64,000 nucleotides of DNA, from NCBI GenBank assembly GCA_965112735.1, contig OZ218950.1:2790001-2854000 (forward strand), in the 5' to 3' direction. Numbering within the stretch: the first letter of the stretch is position 1; each line of letters opens with the position of its first letter. Both the position numbers and the translations under genes were made by a program. The DNA is from Phaeosaccion multiseriatum. Its lineage: Eukaryota; Ochrophyta, other classes. The notes under the pieces were generated by a model. The model was not told the origin of the DNA and did no database searches. It saw nothing but the letters and a program-made list of their open reading frames with translations. Below are positions 22,741 through 34,972 of the stretch, in pieces.

Positions 22741-24278
22741 AGTGGATCAGAGGCTTAGGGACAGAGGGAGGGAGGGAGGGAGATGATGTCAGCATCTCTC
22801 CCGCTACAAGGCAAGCCGAGCCTGTGGTGCCTAAAAGGCGGGCTGCTGATGCCCCATCTCGAATCACTGGCCCACGGATGATCGGCATGCCGGCTTCGGA
22901 CTGTACTCAGACGTGAACACGATACGATCTCGGCGCACCCAACGAAGTCACAAGGCTCGAGGATGATAGACCATGCGATTGCATTGCTCGAAGGAACAGA
23001 TCTCCGACGTTCTGAGTGCCCGCCACGAGAAGGCGACGCAACCAAAACCGTCCTCCGTTGGTTCTTTCGTCCTCTGGGGGCGTAGCCTTGAAGGGAACCT
23101 TAGTTGTCCCTAGGCTGTCCTCATCCTCCAGGCCGGACTTGCACGCTAGATCCACAATCAAAGGTAATGGGAGGAGAGTTTTTCTCCCCTTCGATACTTG
23201 ATACTAAGTACTTTCATTTCATAGTTTAGGGGGTGAGGGACGCTCTTGGCGCCACACACCCACGCTGCAACCCTGCCCTCTTAACATCTGAACCTCTAGA
23301 TCTAGATTCACAAGTCGCCTTCGCCAGCTTCAACTCGACAACTCTGGGGGGTGGGGGAGAAGTGCTACTGCCGTGATCACGAGCTAGCACAGAACCTGCG
23401 CTTCATCCTTCATCCTCCGAAGCAGGTGCTCAAACATCATTCGTGCGCTGAAGGTGGCGAGAGTACTCGGCGGTCTCGAGCCAGCCTTCGACCCAGACCG
23501 AGACGGGCAGTCGGCTCCTGACATGCTTCTGAGACAGGCCGGCCCAGAAGCAGGAAGCAGGCCGGCTGACGCCGGCCAGAAGCAGGAACCAGCCTTGGCC
23601 CTCATCATTGCCTTTTATTACATGGCTTTCCCCCAGAACCTGCCTGGAACCCCCCAGAGAAGCAGGAAGCATGTCAGGGGCCGAACCAGAATCCCAAATC
23701 CTGTTTCCCTGACTTACCATTACGACGATGACGTCATTTCGCGCACCGCCCAGAATCCGAAATCCGCCGTACAGAGGCCACCAGAATCCGGAGTCCGCCC
23801 TGCAGAGGCCATCAGAATCCGGAATCCCCTTTGCCTCAGAATCCCGTCAGGGGCCGAAGACAACATAGACAAGAGAGCCGAAGCCCCTCCCCTCCACGCC
23901 CATCCACTCCGCTCCACCCGCCCGACCCCACCCCCACTCCACTCCACCCTACCCCACCTCCACTCCATAAAAAGACGAAAGTACTGAAAGAGGGTGGTTG
24001 CTGTGTGTTGTAGGGGGGGGGGGGGGGGGTGAGGAAAGGGTGAGAGGATGTGAGGGTCGTCGTATTATCTATTGGGGGGGGGGGGCAGCAAGCGTAAACT
24101 GAAATGAGCCCATGGACTCGATGGACTTGGTGAGGAAAAGCAACATCACACAAAAATAAATACGCACACAGAGAGAGTGGGGGAGGGTAGGAGTGGGAGA
24201 GGGAGAAAAACTCTGAACGAGGAGAGAGCGAGGGGAGAGCGAGGTGTTGGTTGTTGAACACGCCCAAAGATTTAAAGG
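22741..24278. other. Intergenic region with degenerate repeats, no gene seen
   Basis: About 1.5 kb between the glutaredoxin stop and the next start. Part (about 23490-23850) is built of degenerate repeats around AGAAGCAGGAA/GGCCGGC and CCAGAATCCGNANTCCGCC. Two G runs lie at 24014-24029 and 24073-24086. No frame shows conservation or plausible splicing. Confidence 0.5.
23490..23850. repeat. Degenerate tandem repeats (AGAAGCAGGAA and CAGAATCCG families)
   Basis: The motif CAGAAGCAGGAA or close variants recurs at 23546, 23579 and 23659. A second unit, CCAGAATCCG with a following CAGAGGCCA, recurs at 23751, 23780 and 23811. Divergence between copies implies an old array. No terminal repeats or transposase were found. 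Confidence 0.6.
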
Positions 24279-25244
24279 ATGAAGGTTCTGTGTGTGTTGC
24301 TTGTGCTCCTCTCCGCCTTCATCGACCCAGCCGTGGCGGATCCTGCCTTCGCCGTCCTTACCTTCACCCTGAGCGCAACCGAGTGTGCAGCATCTGGCGC
24401 GGTTTACTCGGAGTCTTCTTCTGGCTCCGGCAGCGTGATGAAGGTAAAAAGCGACTACAACTGCACGGATCCCAGCGTGGCGAAGAAGCGGGACCCCTTG
24501 AAGGATGACTCCACGGCCTGCGAGGGCTTGGAGGTAAGAAGGAAACCTGCTCCCGAAGCTGGGGCCCTGAAAAACATCTTCTCCTCACTTTTACTCATGT
24601 TCCCCCTCCTCCCCCTCCCGCTGCCGCTTTTATCTCCTCAGACGCTGAGCTGGGCCGTGGAATGGGGATCTTCGAAGAAGGGCGACGCTTCCTCCACCAG
24701 CGGACGGCTTGAGTGGGCCATTAGCTCGAGCAAATGCAGCATGCAGGATGACCACGCCTTCACTACAGGGGCAGCGCTCTGCAATGACGACACCCACACG
24801 CTGCTGCTCTTCCAATCCGCGGACAAGGAGGACAAGAAGGGCGAGGGAGGAGCAGACACGGGCATCATCCTGTACGTGGCCAAGCAGGCGGTGGCCAACG
24901 CGGCGGGCTACGGATATACAGAGCTTTCCACTGTGGTTAAGCCCCTCGCCGCCCCTACCTACAAGGCCCTCTGTGACACCGACCTGCACGTTGTGCTGGC
25001 CACTGTCGTGGACACGCTTCGGAGTGGCCAGCAGCTGGTGCCATCAAAGAGCGAGGAGGGAAAGACGGAGGAGGGGGGCGGGGGGGGGGGGGAGGGCACA
25101 CTGGTGGCCATGGGGGTGCCGCTGGAGCACGGAGGGACGCGGGCAAGGGTCACGAGCTCGCCCACCCACTTCTACAATGGCTTCTCTGCCTGCCGCGAGT
25201 GTCAGCAGGGGCAGGAATTTGACGTCTTTGAGGAATTTCCGAAG

Positions 25245-25275
<31 letters not shown>

Positions 25276-26520
25276 GGAGGGTGAGGGGGAGGGGGGCGAG
25301 TGCCCACTGTAGTGCACGTGTGACTACTCGGGGGGAGGGGAAGTGTCCACTGAATGCACAGAAAGAGGAGGGCAGGGCTTGGGGACACGAATCTCGCTCC
25401 GTACCTACCCACCCATATGCCTCTACTCTATCCAACCATACGCCTCTACCCTACCCATATACCTCTGAATGCACAGAAAGAGGAGGGCTTGGGAACACGA
25501 ATCTTCTCGCTCCGTACCACAAACCTTTCTTCTGGTGCATGATTCACACCAACCCCGAGTCTCTGATACACGGGCCCTTTGCTCTCTGACACACTCGAAT
25601 CGGGACTGACTGAAGAACCCCTCACCCCCCTTCTCACCCTGAGTCTCTGACACATTGAGCTCGCCCTTCGCCTTCCTCTTGCCCTTGGCCATTGCTGTGT
25701 GGCTGTATCCCCTTCTCCTTGTCCTTAGGTCATCCCCGGCAGCAAGACTGCCGCCTCTCCCTCTCCTGCCCCGACGCCCAAGTCTCCTCACGGCACCATG
25801 CACCCCTCCCCCGAGCCTGTCCAGCAGTACTACGGCCCCCCTGAGACATCGCCCACCCCCGAGCCCACTTCACCCTCACCCAAGGCTTCACCCACGGACA
25901 AGGGAGAGGTGAGCAGTAGGCAGTGGCGAGGTTATGTTATCTTCTTCTTTCCTCCTTGTCGTTGGAGAGCACTGAGGCGCCTTCGTAAAGGAAGAGGATC
26001 GTAGCTCCAAGCCCGTTCTCTTTCTTTATGCCTCTGCCTCTCTCTCTATCTCACTCTTCTGTGGCCTGTCTTCCCCCCCTCCCTCCCTCCCATGGTCGTA
26101 CCGCCGTGCCCTTGTTCTTTGGGTCCTCCTATGTATGTCCCTTCCCTTCAGACGCGCGCTCCCGTAGGGTCGTATTCCCTGCCGGGCCGGGGCTTCAATG
26201 AGGCGGCGCAGCTGCTCTGGCGGGAAAAGGTGCGAGAGAGGGGTGGAGTTGAAATAGACTGGAGAAGTGGAGTGAATGAGGGAGGGGTGGAGCTGAAATA
26301 GACTGGAGAAGTGGAGTGAATGAGGGAGGGGTGGAGTTGAAATAGACTGGACAAGTGGAGTGAATGAGGGAGGGGTGGAGCTGAAACAGAGGGGAGTGGG
26401 GCGCTGGCAAAGCTCAGCAGCAGCAGCAGCGTAAAAGGCACAGTGCATGTGAAGGAGCCAAGCAGAGGCACGTGTAGGTAGACGCTTGGGGCCCTTCTAT
26501 GAAAACACACGCACACACAG

Positions 26521-26551
<31 letters not shown>

Positions 26552-26881
26552 AGACGTTCCCTCCTCTCCTCACGTGACTCAAGTTAGTCTTCTCCCCCCC
26601 CCACCCTATCCACCCCTGCCTCTTTCCCTCCATCCTTGCATCATTTCTTCTCTCCCCCCCCACCCTTCCCTGACCGTCGCTCACAGGCCAACGCGGTGGC
26701 CATGCTTTCCCTCCTGGGCGGAGCGCTGGGGCTTGCAGCGATGCTCTTTGTGAGGAGGAGGGAGATGGCGAGGCTAGGAGGTGAAGCGGCCTTTGGGGTG
26801 CCCCCCAGTGCGGCAGGGGGCGCGGGGGGCATGTATGGCAGGCCAGGAGAGCCCGGTGGCAACATCAGTCCTCAGTTTTGA
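24279..26881 (+). CDS. Unrecognised type I membrane protein, secreted Cys-containing ectodomain
   Basis: Five exons (24279-24533, 24642-25244, 25729-25908, 26152-26229, 26687-26881) join in phase to 436 residues. It opens with a clear signal peptide (MKVLCVLLVLLSAFIDPAVA). The ectodomain of about 270 residues has roughly ten Cys (for example STACEGLE, SSKCSMQDD, FSACRECQQG). A Pro/Ser/Thr-rich stalk (PTPEPTSPSPKASPT) follows. One membrane helix (AVAMLSLLGGALGLAAMLFV) is followed at once by RRR, giving a type I topology with a short Gly-rich cytosolic tail. I recognise no family. A cell-surface receptor-like, adhesion or vacuolar-sorting role is conceivable but unsupported. Intron 2 begins with a tandem GTGAGG array at the donor. 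Confidence 0.8.
25245..25728. repeat. Intron with tandem GTGAGG donors and a ~55-bp duplicated segment
   Basis: Directly after exon 2 (ends 25244) the hexamer GTGAGG repeats about six times, then degenerates to GGGGAGGG. A segment starting TGAATGCACAGAAAGAGG occurs at 25351 and again at 25466 with small changes, both followed by ...CACGAATCT..CGCTCCGTACC. Confidence 0.8.
26230..26560. repeat. Intronic ~54-bp tandem repeat and (CA)n
   Basis: The unit GGAGTGAATGAGGGAGGGGTGGAG...GAAATAGACTGGA repeats about three times (26240-26395), then a CA dinucleotide run follows (26510-26550). Both lie in the last intron of the type I membrane protein gene. Confidence 0.75.
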
Positions 26882-27385
26882 TGAGTAGTGATGATGGTGG
26901 AGTGGCTCGGTCTGTGTACAACATTCTATCCCCCTCCCCAAGGGCAGAAAAGGCAGAGGAGGACTGCGAGTGAGGTGGAGCGCCCACTTGCGTGCCGTGG
27001 TCCACACTCGTCCCTCCACAAGAGGGAGAATCGCGAAGGAGCCTCAGCCGGTGCTCCACTGGCCGCAGACAAAGGGGGTACGCTTGGTGATACGTCTGTG
27101 GGGTGGGGCGGCATTCGCACGCACGGAGCACTCTCGACATTGGTCGGTGGTCGGTGGTCATTCATTGAAGGACCGAGCTGCGACTGGTGATACTGACCCT
27201 AGAAAGGGCGGGGTCCATCTGTGAGGCCGCATGCCACCCTCGACGCCGCCGCTTCACACCAGCACACATTCCCACCAGCGCCATCAGCAGCAGTAGCAGC
27301 AGGACACATTGACAGCAGTGCCGGAGAGGGGAGAGGAGACCTGAGGCCCCGTCTTCCTCGCTTCTCTCCCCATCGCGAGACCCAT

Positions 27386-27420
<35 letters not shown>

Positions 27421-28281
27421 CATGATGACGATGACGACCGGTCCTGATACTCGATGGGCCAGAGCAGCGCCCCTGGCAGTTCTTTCTCTCGGCCGAAAGT
27501 GAAAAGGTCTTTACTGCCTTCCAAGGAAGGGCCGGATGAGAGGAGTTGAACTGGCCGTAGTAACATCTGCACGCAAAGGATTTACGGCAGGCGAGACATT
27601 CTTTCCCTTCGCCCTCGGGTATGCTGCAATTGGGTGGTTTCGTAGTTGAAGGATGCTTCAGCAAAGGTTCGGTGGTCTGTACTATCGGGATATTCAGCAC
27701 AAAGTAAGCTAGCGTCCACAGCGGGCGACAGACTTCCCCCGACATGAAAGAATGGTGACTGACTGCATAGACGCCGCACAAGGCAAAGCACACAAGCAAC
27801 AAGTAAAGAAGAGGGAAGGACCTTTTTTATACACATGAGTGGTTTGTTTTTCAATTAGAATCATTTCGTAAACTATAAAGCCAGTGAAGCATTGCCCCCA
27901 GCCCCCCCCCGCCAGCAGGAGCTTCTGTGGCCCCTTCCCGAGGTATCCTGCCTCCCTCGGCCTTACAAGGGGAAAAAGGCTCGTATCACAAGTCGAATGG
28001 GAGTGAGCAGCAGCAGCTGCGTATGTGAGAGGGACTGGCATTGCTACCGTGCATTTCAACACGCTCGAGGCCCCCCCTCTCTCCTCTGTGAGTACCACAG
28101 TTGTAGACGGGAGGGGAATGGTCTCCGAAGTACAAAAGGGCCACTGGGGCCACCACAACTTACGAGGCCCAGCACAGCTCCACAGTTTACACATCTCACC
28201 CTACCCCAGACATTCCTCCGAGAGCCAAAGCTTACTTCCACTTATTTTTTTAGTAAGGAAAAAGAGACTGCAGGTGCGCCC
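26882..28281. other. Intergenic, between convergent genes; no supported gene
   Basis: 1.4 kb between two convergent 3' ends. It contains an (ATG)n/(GAT)n run at 27387-27430 and presumably both 3' UTRs. A minus-strand frame at 27284-27802 has a hydrophobic start and many Cys, but it ends in the trinucleotide repeat and shows no family resemblance. Confidence 0.5.
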
Positions 28282-31257
28282 TCATGTTGTTACCCCTCCT
28301 CCTCCCCCTCCTCCCCCTCCTCCAAGTGCTGGTGCTGCTGCCCCTGGTGCTGGTGCTTCTCCTCCCTTGGCCCTCGCTCTGGCCGCAGCTGCCGCCTCTT
28401 TCCTCTCCTCATGACACCTGCAGCCAAACACCATGCTCTTGACGGCCTGAGTCATGTGCCCCTGGCACAGCTCGATGGCAAGCTCCCCGCCGCTCTGAGT
28501 GCTCTTGGTGAGGGTGTTCTCCTCGGTCTTACCGCTGCCGCTTGCGCCCCCCCCCGCCCCGCCTCCCATGCCAAACCCTCCCCCCTCCCCGCTCGCGTCG
28601 CCCGCCCCTCCTCCCATGAGGTATGCGCTGTACACACCGCCCCCGCCTCCTCGCCCCGCGGAGTGGCTTCCTGAGTGACCGAGCTGTATACCGAACTGGT
28701 CAAGCTTGTCGGACACGTTGCCTACTCGCTCTGCGAATCGCTCCCGATTCTTGGTAGGGTGGGTGGGGGGGGATGGGGGATGAGGCACGGGGGGGGAGGG
28801 GAAGGGAGGCGAAGGGACATTATGAGGGTTTTCGCAGAAGGTTTTGGGCGTAGCAGTCGTTTGCACACATTTCTTCGCGCGATAAGTACCCTACATACAA
28901 AACAGGTCAGGCACCACGCACACACGTTTACACACATTCAACGCACGGGCAGGCAGAGGCAGGTAGGCGGGCAGATAGATAGGCAGGCGGGCAGACACAC
29001 AGACGGAAACACAACCCCCTCCTCTCCCTCTCTCACACACACACTCTTTCTCACCTCCTTCTCCAGCATTGGTGTGGAGCTCAGCATGCGCATCCACAGA
29101 AAGTTCTCACTGAGGATGCCCATGACGTCACTTGCCATGCTACTCATAAAGTATTCCACCTCGAGCGTGTAGTAGCGGTTCCAGCAGGACCCCCATCGCT
29201 CGAGACGGGCGTGGTCGTCGGTGACAATCTTGCCGTCGGGCACTTCGTTGGCGATGGAGGATGCGTACTCGGGAGGATACACGCGAAAGGCACCGAACTC
29301 TGGTACAGCCTTTGGAGGAGGAGGAGGAGGAGGAGGAGGATGAAGAGGAGCAGGAGAGGGAGAGAGGGAAGAGGGGTTTGAGTAGGAGCTTCCGCTTCAG
29401 AGCCGGGGAGGCTTCGGCGAGAGAGGGAAGCACCATATGCTTAACTCTCTTGGCTCACAGGGAGGGCAGGGCTGGGCGTCCCCCGCCTCTCTCCTTCTCT
29501 GTCCCCCCCTCTCTTTTCTCTCTCTCTCATGTACGCATATCTGCAAACCCGTGTGCTGTCACCAATTGTACAACTTCCTACCCTCACACTCCCCGATTGA
29601 GGGCAGCGTGTGTACTACCGCTGCTGCTGCTGCTGCTGCTGCTCCTTTCTCGTACCTTGGCCAGAGAGCGCAGGGGGTCGACAACGATGGCCAGCCAGGG
29701 ATTGCCGTGGGGGTCCTCCGCCCGTTGCCACGAGAGCTGTGTGGACACGTCTGTGGAAGACAAGAAGCAGTGGCTGTAGGGCTCCACGTCGAAGGGGTGC
29801 GAGTGGTACCTGGGGCAACGCAGGTCGGGATGAGAAGGAGGAGGGGGAGGAACGCAAAGGGCCGTGTCAGGACAGTAGTTGTGAGCGTCTCTGAGACGCA
29901 AAAAGCAAACGAAGCAGGACGATTCCATCCATTCGCGGCAATCACTCTCTTACTCATCCCACTCCCTCGCTAGCTCACCCCCCTCCCTCCCTCCCTCCCT
30001 CCCTCCCTCTCTTTGTCCCTCACTCACTCATTCCCTCACTCACCACCCCATGAAGCGCTCTTTCCGGCTCTCCTCGAGGGACTCTCCAAGCTCGATCATG
30101 TAGTTGGTCACTTCCTCATCGTCCGCCAGCACCTTGGTCTCCGCCCCCTCGATAGGCAGCGGGAACACGTCGCACACCACGAGTGCGGTGGGCTGTGCAC
30201 GATGCAGAGGAAGAATAACATAATCAAGGGCAGGGCGGAAGGAGAGCTTTCGTTGGGTTTTGGAAGGAAAGAGTGCTCCCACCCCCCGACGAGGGCCAAA
30301 AGCCAAGAGCAAATGCCAAAATTCTCAGCAGCCCATTATGCCTATTACGTCGGCCCTGTTCTTTCCACTCGAGCATCGATCGGGTGAACACATATCCCAA
30401 CATTACGCACGTCTTCGGTGTCAGGACGGCCGAGCATGAGTCCCATGATCTCCACGGGCTTGCCTCCCTGCTTCATGCCCTTCTCCACCCCCGAGTTGGC
30501 GTGCATGAGCTGACGGCAGAGGAGAGGGCAGGGGGAGAGAGAGGGGGATGTCAACATCGAAGGGGTGCGGCAGGTATAAAGAGCACGGACCGTGAGATGA
30601 GAGAAGGGTGCGTGGGGTTCAATGTGATGTTGGAATGGGTAGATGGGGAGTGATGCTCCACACCATATGCCCTTCGGAGGCTTTTTCACTTCCTCTGTGC
30701 CTCTGTGCCTGATACCAAAAGTGCCCCTCAGTCGAGTGGGTGGGGTGGAAGTCTAGCCCCTCCGGCCCATGCGGCGCGTTTTACTTACCATCTTCATGGC
30801 GGCGGAGGGAGAAACTTTGGCCTTTTTGAAGTACTTGGGGCTGCGGGGGCGGACGGTACCGAAGCGCAGTAGGTTGACAGGCACAAAGATGGGGGGTTAG
30901 CGGGAGGGGACAAGGTTTAGTTGTCTTCTCGAGGCAGGAGTAGAAGACGGGAGGACATTACAGGGGTTAACATTATTCCTCGTTTGCCATGCATGGAAAC
31001 CCTCCAAGCTCCGAAGGAAGGGGAAAGACAACAAAACGTACACCAGAGAGGCCGGAGAGTAGGGGGCACCCCCACTCGCCCACTCACTCTTTCATCCACG
31101 GCTTCGCTGCCCTTATCTTGTCCAGCTTCTCCTCATCGAACGAGTACAGCGCGTCCCGCGCCGCCCCATTGGCGCTCGCTCCCCCCTTTCCACCGCCGCC
31201 ACCACTCGGAGGCGCCGGAGGCGCCATTGCAGCCCCCGCCCCTCCATCTCCCATCAT

Positions 31258-31289
<32 letters not shown>

Positions 31290-31404
31290 GCTGCTGCTGC
31301 TGCTGGAGATCGGCATACCCGCCCTCCCCTCCGGCCATCCCCCCCCCGCTCAGCCTGGGCATCTTCCCCTTGGAAGATGCCTTCCCCTTACCCTTTGCAC
31401 TCAT
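28282..31404 (-). CDS. CSN5: COP9 signalosome subunit 5 (JAMM deneddylase)
   Basis: CSN5 is the metalloprotease subunit of the COP9 signalosome that removes NEDD8 from cullins. Seven exons (31404-31088, 30840-30789, 30509-30411, 30192-30044, 29809-29656, 29309-29055, 28749-28282) join in phase to 497 residues. A Gly/Gln-rich N-terminal extension precedes the family start KPWMKDPKYFKKAKVS. The MPN+ core has the catalytic Glu in PVEIMGLMLG (about residue 143), then WYHSHP with His at about 208 and 210, then LSSTD with Asp at about 226. The spacing from the second His to the Asp is five residues longer than in animal CSN5 (HSHPGYGCWLSGID). The C-terminal half has GAFRVYPPEY, YYTLEVEYFMSS and VGNVSDKLDQ as in CSN5. 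A poly-Gly tail ends the protein. The length exceeds the usual ~330 because of low-complexity inserts. Confidence 0.92.
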
Positions 31405-31666
31405 GGCAGCCCGATGGGTGGGAGATCACCACTTAAGGGAGGCCTCCAGCCCCTCCCGCCCTTCTGCGCAACAGGTAGAACTGCCGTGGGGTCTAGTCGC
31501 CCTGTTGCCTTGGCCCCCCGATCCCCCCCTAATTCCCCTCCCCAAGACGTCTTTATATTCCTGACCTCCTTTCAACTGTCCTGGGACTAAAACTGTGGGA
31601 GCTTCGAGGACTGAACAATGGCGAGAGCAGTGAGTAAAGAGGTGCTGCTACTCCTAGGGCGTCACG
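31405..31666. promoter_or_regulatory. Divergent promoter, CSN5 / ARMC6
   Basis: 262 bp separate the opposite start codons. No TATA-like box stands out, and the interval is C-rich toward CSN5. Confidence 0.4.
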
Positions 31667-32121
31667 ATGGCTGCCGTAAATCTCGCGGAGCTCGCGCAAC
31701 ACCTAGCCCCCCCTGGGCCATACCACCAACAGGCCTACTTTTATTTGGGCCGGTACCCGCATTCCCCAAAGCGTCGACCAACAAAGGAGCTTGTAGCTCC
31801 CATGGCGCGTTTTGTTTCTCAGAGCACCTTCGATGGCGTCGTCCAGGAGAACATGGACGACTTCGACATGACGAAGGAGGAAGCTTTGAAAGACGCAGTC
31901 AGCCAGTTTGACTCTCAAGGTGAGACGAGCAAGCGCGCTCAACTGGCTCACAATCAGGCTTATTCCCCGCTTCCAGGGTGTCGGTGTTGTGTGAAGTCGT
32001 GGAATCTCAGGGAAAAGGTGTTGTGAGCTGAGTCGAGTCTCTCCTCGCTGCAGAACGAGTCTAGAGAGTCTCCGCGCATCATGACTTTCTGTCAGGCGCT
32101 CTTTCTCTCACGCACTGTCGT

Positions 32122-32152
<31 letters not shown>

Positions 32153-34155
32153 ATCACATCTCTCGAACTTTGACGCGGTGCATGTAGGTGCGTCCTTAAA
32201 TGGTATTGACACCAGTGGGAGGGAGGACAGGCTTCAAGCTCGGCAAGCACTGGGGGAAGCCATCAGGTCCGTCGAGAGTACCAGCTCACATGACAGGGGT
32301 CTCGATTGCATCAACCCCAGCTTCTGGTACCCATCCCATCTCTCTCTCTCTACTCTGTTTCCCTCCCCGTTTCCGTGGAAAAGCCTCTTTGTATCTCCCC
32401 TCCCTCTCACTCTCCCGGTGACTCGTATCTCTCGTCCCCTCCTCTCTCTCCTACGATCCTCAGCCTCCTGGAGCAGCTGAGGGACCAGGCGGACTTCTCC
32501 CATGAGATTGCCATTGCTCAGATTGACAAGATTGCCAGCCTATGCAGGACAGGCTCGTTAGAAGAAGCTTCGCTGGACTCAGCGGCAGCAGACGTCGTCA
32601 AACCAGGGCCAGTCCAGGGGCAGGGGCCCGTGCCAGCGCCAGTGGCAGAAGTAGGCGCGACCAAACCGCAAGCCCATGACGCCGTTGATGCTGCCAAAGC
32701 CGCCAGAGAAAGAGAAGCCCACGCCTCTGTATGCAGAGACAGTGTCGCCGACAACAACGGGATGCGAGCAGTGGCAGGTTACGTCGACCCGGACGAGCTG
32801 CCAAGGGATATGCTCCTGTGTGCCTTGACAGCGCTCCGGGCCATGAGCAAGGGCCACGAGCGGAACAGAGACGCTATGTACATGCATCTGGCGCGAGTCA
32901 TTGCCGTGCTCAAGGCCTTTCCGGGGGATGCCGAGCTTGTGGCCGCGGCGCTGGCAGTGGTGCGAGTGTGCTCCCAAAAGTGCGAGAGCAACAAGGGGGG
33001 CTTTGTGAACAACGGAGGAGTTGAGGCCCTGCTCAAGTGCCTGAGGATAGACTTGGAGGACGGGTAAGTAGTAGCGACTCGATCTCTTCCCCTACCCCAC
33101 TTACCGCCGGATTGGTTTCTCACTGCTTGCTGCCCCGTGCCGTAGTGTTGTGCGATCACCCCGTCGCCCACCCCGCCCTTCTCCCTCCTCTGCTTCCTGC
33201 GTGTGTGTGTATGCGTGTATGTGTGTGTGTGTGTGTGTGTACGCGCTTACAGAGAGAAGAACAGCCGAGTGCTCGTGTGTGAGGCGTGTGGCACTATACG
33301 CAGCCTGTGCATGGGGGACGACGTTCGCAAGGACCTGAGCAGCGCTTTTGAGAATGCCAAGGCCTTCGCCAGTAAAGGGGCCATTCCGCTCCTCCTCGCA
33401 GCGGCAAGGCGGTACGGGCCCGAGGGGGACAGGGGCGGACAAGAGGAGGGGGCGGAAGGGGCACTGGCCATCATCTTTATGGCCCTCAGGTACGTACGGC
33501 CGTCCATGCGTCTAGGGATGGAGGGGAAAGGGGAATGGACAAGGACGCCCCTGATGCCGTTCACTTTCACACTCTCCTCTTGCCAGGCACGGAAATGCTT
33601 GTTGGGGAAACTCTGAACAAGCCCCTCCTCCCCTTCTGCCCTCTCTTTGAATGCTTTTTTTTGCTTTTTCGTGCATGGTGATGATGTGCTCCCAGGCACC
33701 TAGCGGTCAGTGACGAGATCGTCAAGGATATGGTGGAGCAAGGGAGTCTCTCTTTGCTCATCGCAGCCATTCGAGCGCAAATAGAGGGAGGAGGGTCCAT
33801 CCTTAGTAGTGACGCTGCAGCAACACCACAGGCACCAGGGGGGTCTGGAGCGGAGGAGCGGAAGCAAGAGGAAAGGGCAGAAGGAGAAGGAGGAGGCACT
33901 AAGAGCGGCAGCGAGGAGGAGGACAGCAGCGCAGACGACAACGACAACAACTGTAGCAGTACCAGCAGCAAGGGATGCGCAGTCGCCCGAGCCGTGGTGG
34001 CGCTGTTCCGCAACATCTCCGGAAACGACGCGTTCAAGACACGCCTGGTGGAGGAGGGAGGACTGTCCATGATGCTGCAGACTATGCAGCGATACCCGAT
34101 GGACTTTCGGTGAGGCAGAGCGAAGGAGCGCAATGCTCGGAGGGGGCGTGGGCAT

Positions 34156-34199
<44 letters not shown>

Positions 34200-34778
34200 T
34201 TTCTCTCCCTCTCGCTCTCTCCCCCTCTATATACATCTCTTCCTCTCTCCGTCTCTCTCCCCCTCGCGAGGCACATTTGAGTTCCTCGACATGGGACAAC
34301 TCTTCTGACGACGGACTGATTCAGCACCCCCCTCTTCTCCGGTGTGCGTTGTACTTCACAGGCTGGCAGAGCACGGCGCAGCCACTATGGCAGCCATGGC
34401 GCTTAGAGCACCGCTTAACGGAGAGGCCGTGGTCAAGGCAGGAGGGACAGGCCTCGTGATCGACGCCATGCAGAGGTGAGGAGGAGTGACGGAGCAGATC
34501 AACGTTCAAGTCTACCGTGGCGTCGTGTGTCCTTCCTTCTTTCTGTTCCTCTCTCTCTCTCTCTCTCACGCACACATGCACTTATCTCTCTCTGATGCAA
34601 CTACTCATTTCTTTTGTGTCACTCGCTGTCTATCCATCCCTCCGCCATCCACTGCCATCCCCTGCGTCCCCCTCACCCAGGTTCCCGACCCGAGTGGGTC
34701 TGCAGCGCCAGGGGGCTCTCTGCCTACGCAACATCGCCGCCCGCTGTGTGGCGCTGCGGGTGAGTTGCGAGAGACTGC

Positions 34779-34810
<32 letters not shown>

Positions 34811-34933
34811 GTTGGAAGAGGGCAAGGAATCAGCTGATTGAGATGGAGGTCATCTGATTGATTGTCCAGCAGTCTCTAGTCGACTTTCGCTTCCCTCTTG
34901 TGGAGCCCGCACGCGTCCCCGCCCCCCCCCAAA

Positions 34934-34972
<39 letters not shown>

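Noticed and set aside
25245-25285. Telomere-like GGGTGA repeat
   Set aside because: It is short, internal, and begins exactly at a splice donor. It reads better as a GTGAGG donor array.
27284-27802. Minus-strand 172-residue open frame with a hydrophobic, signal-like start
   Set aside because: It ends in an ATG/CAT trinucleotide repeat, has no family resemblance, and lies between two convergent 3' ends.
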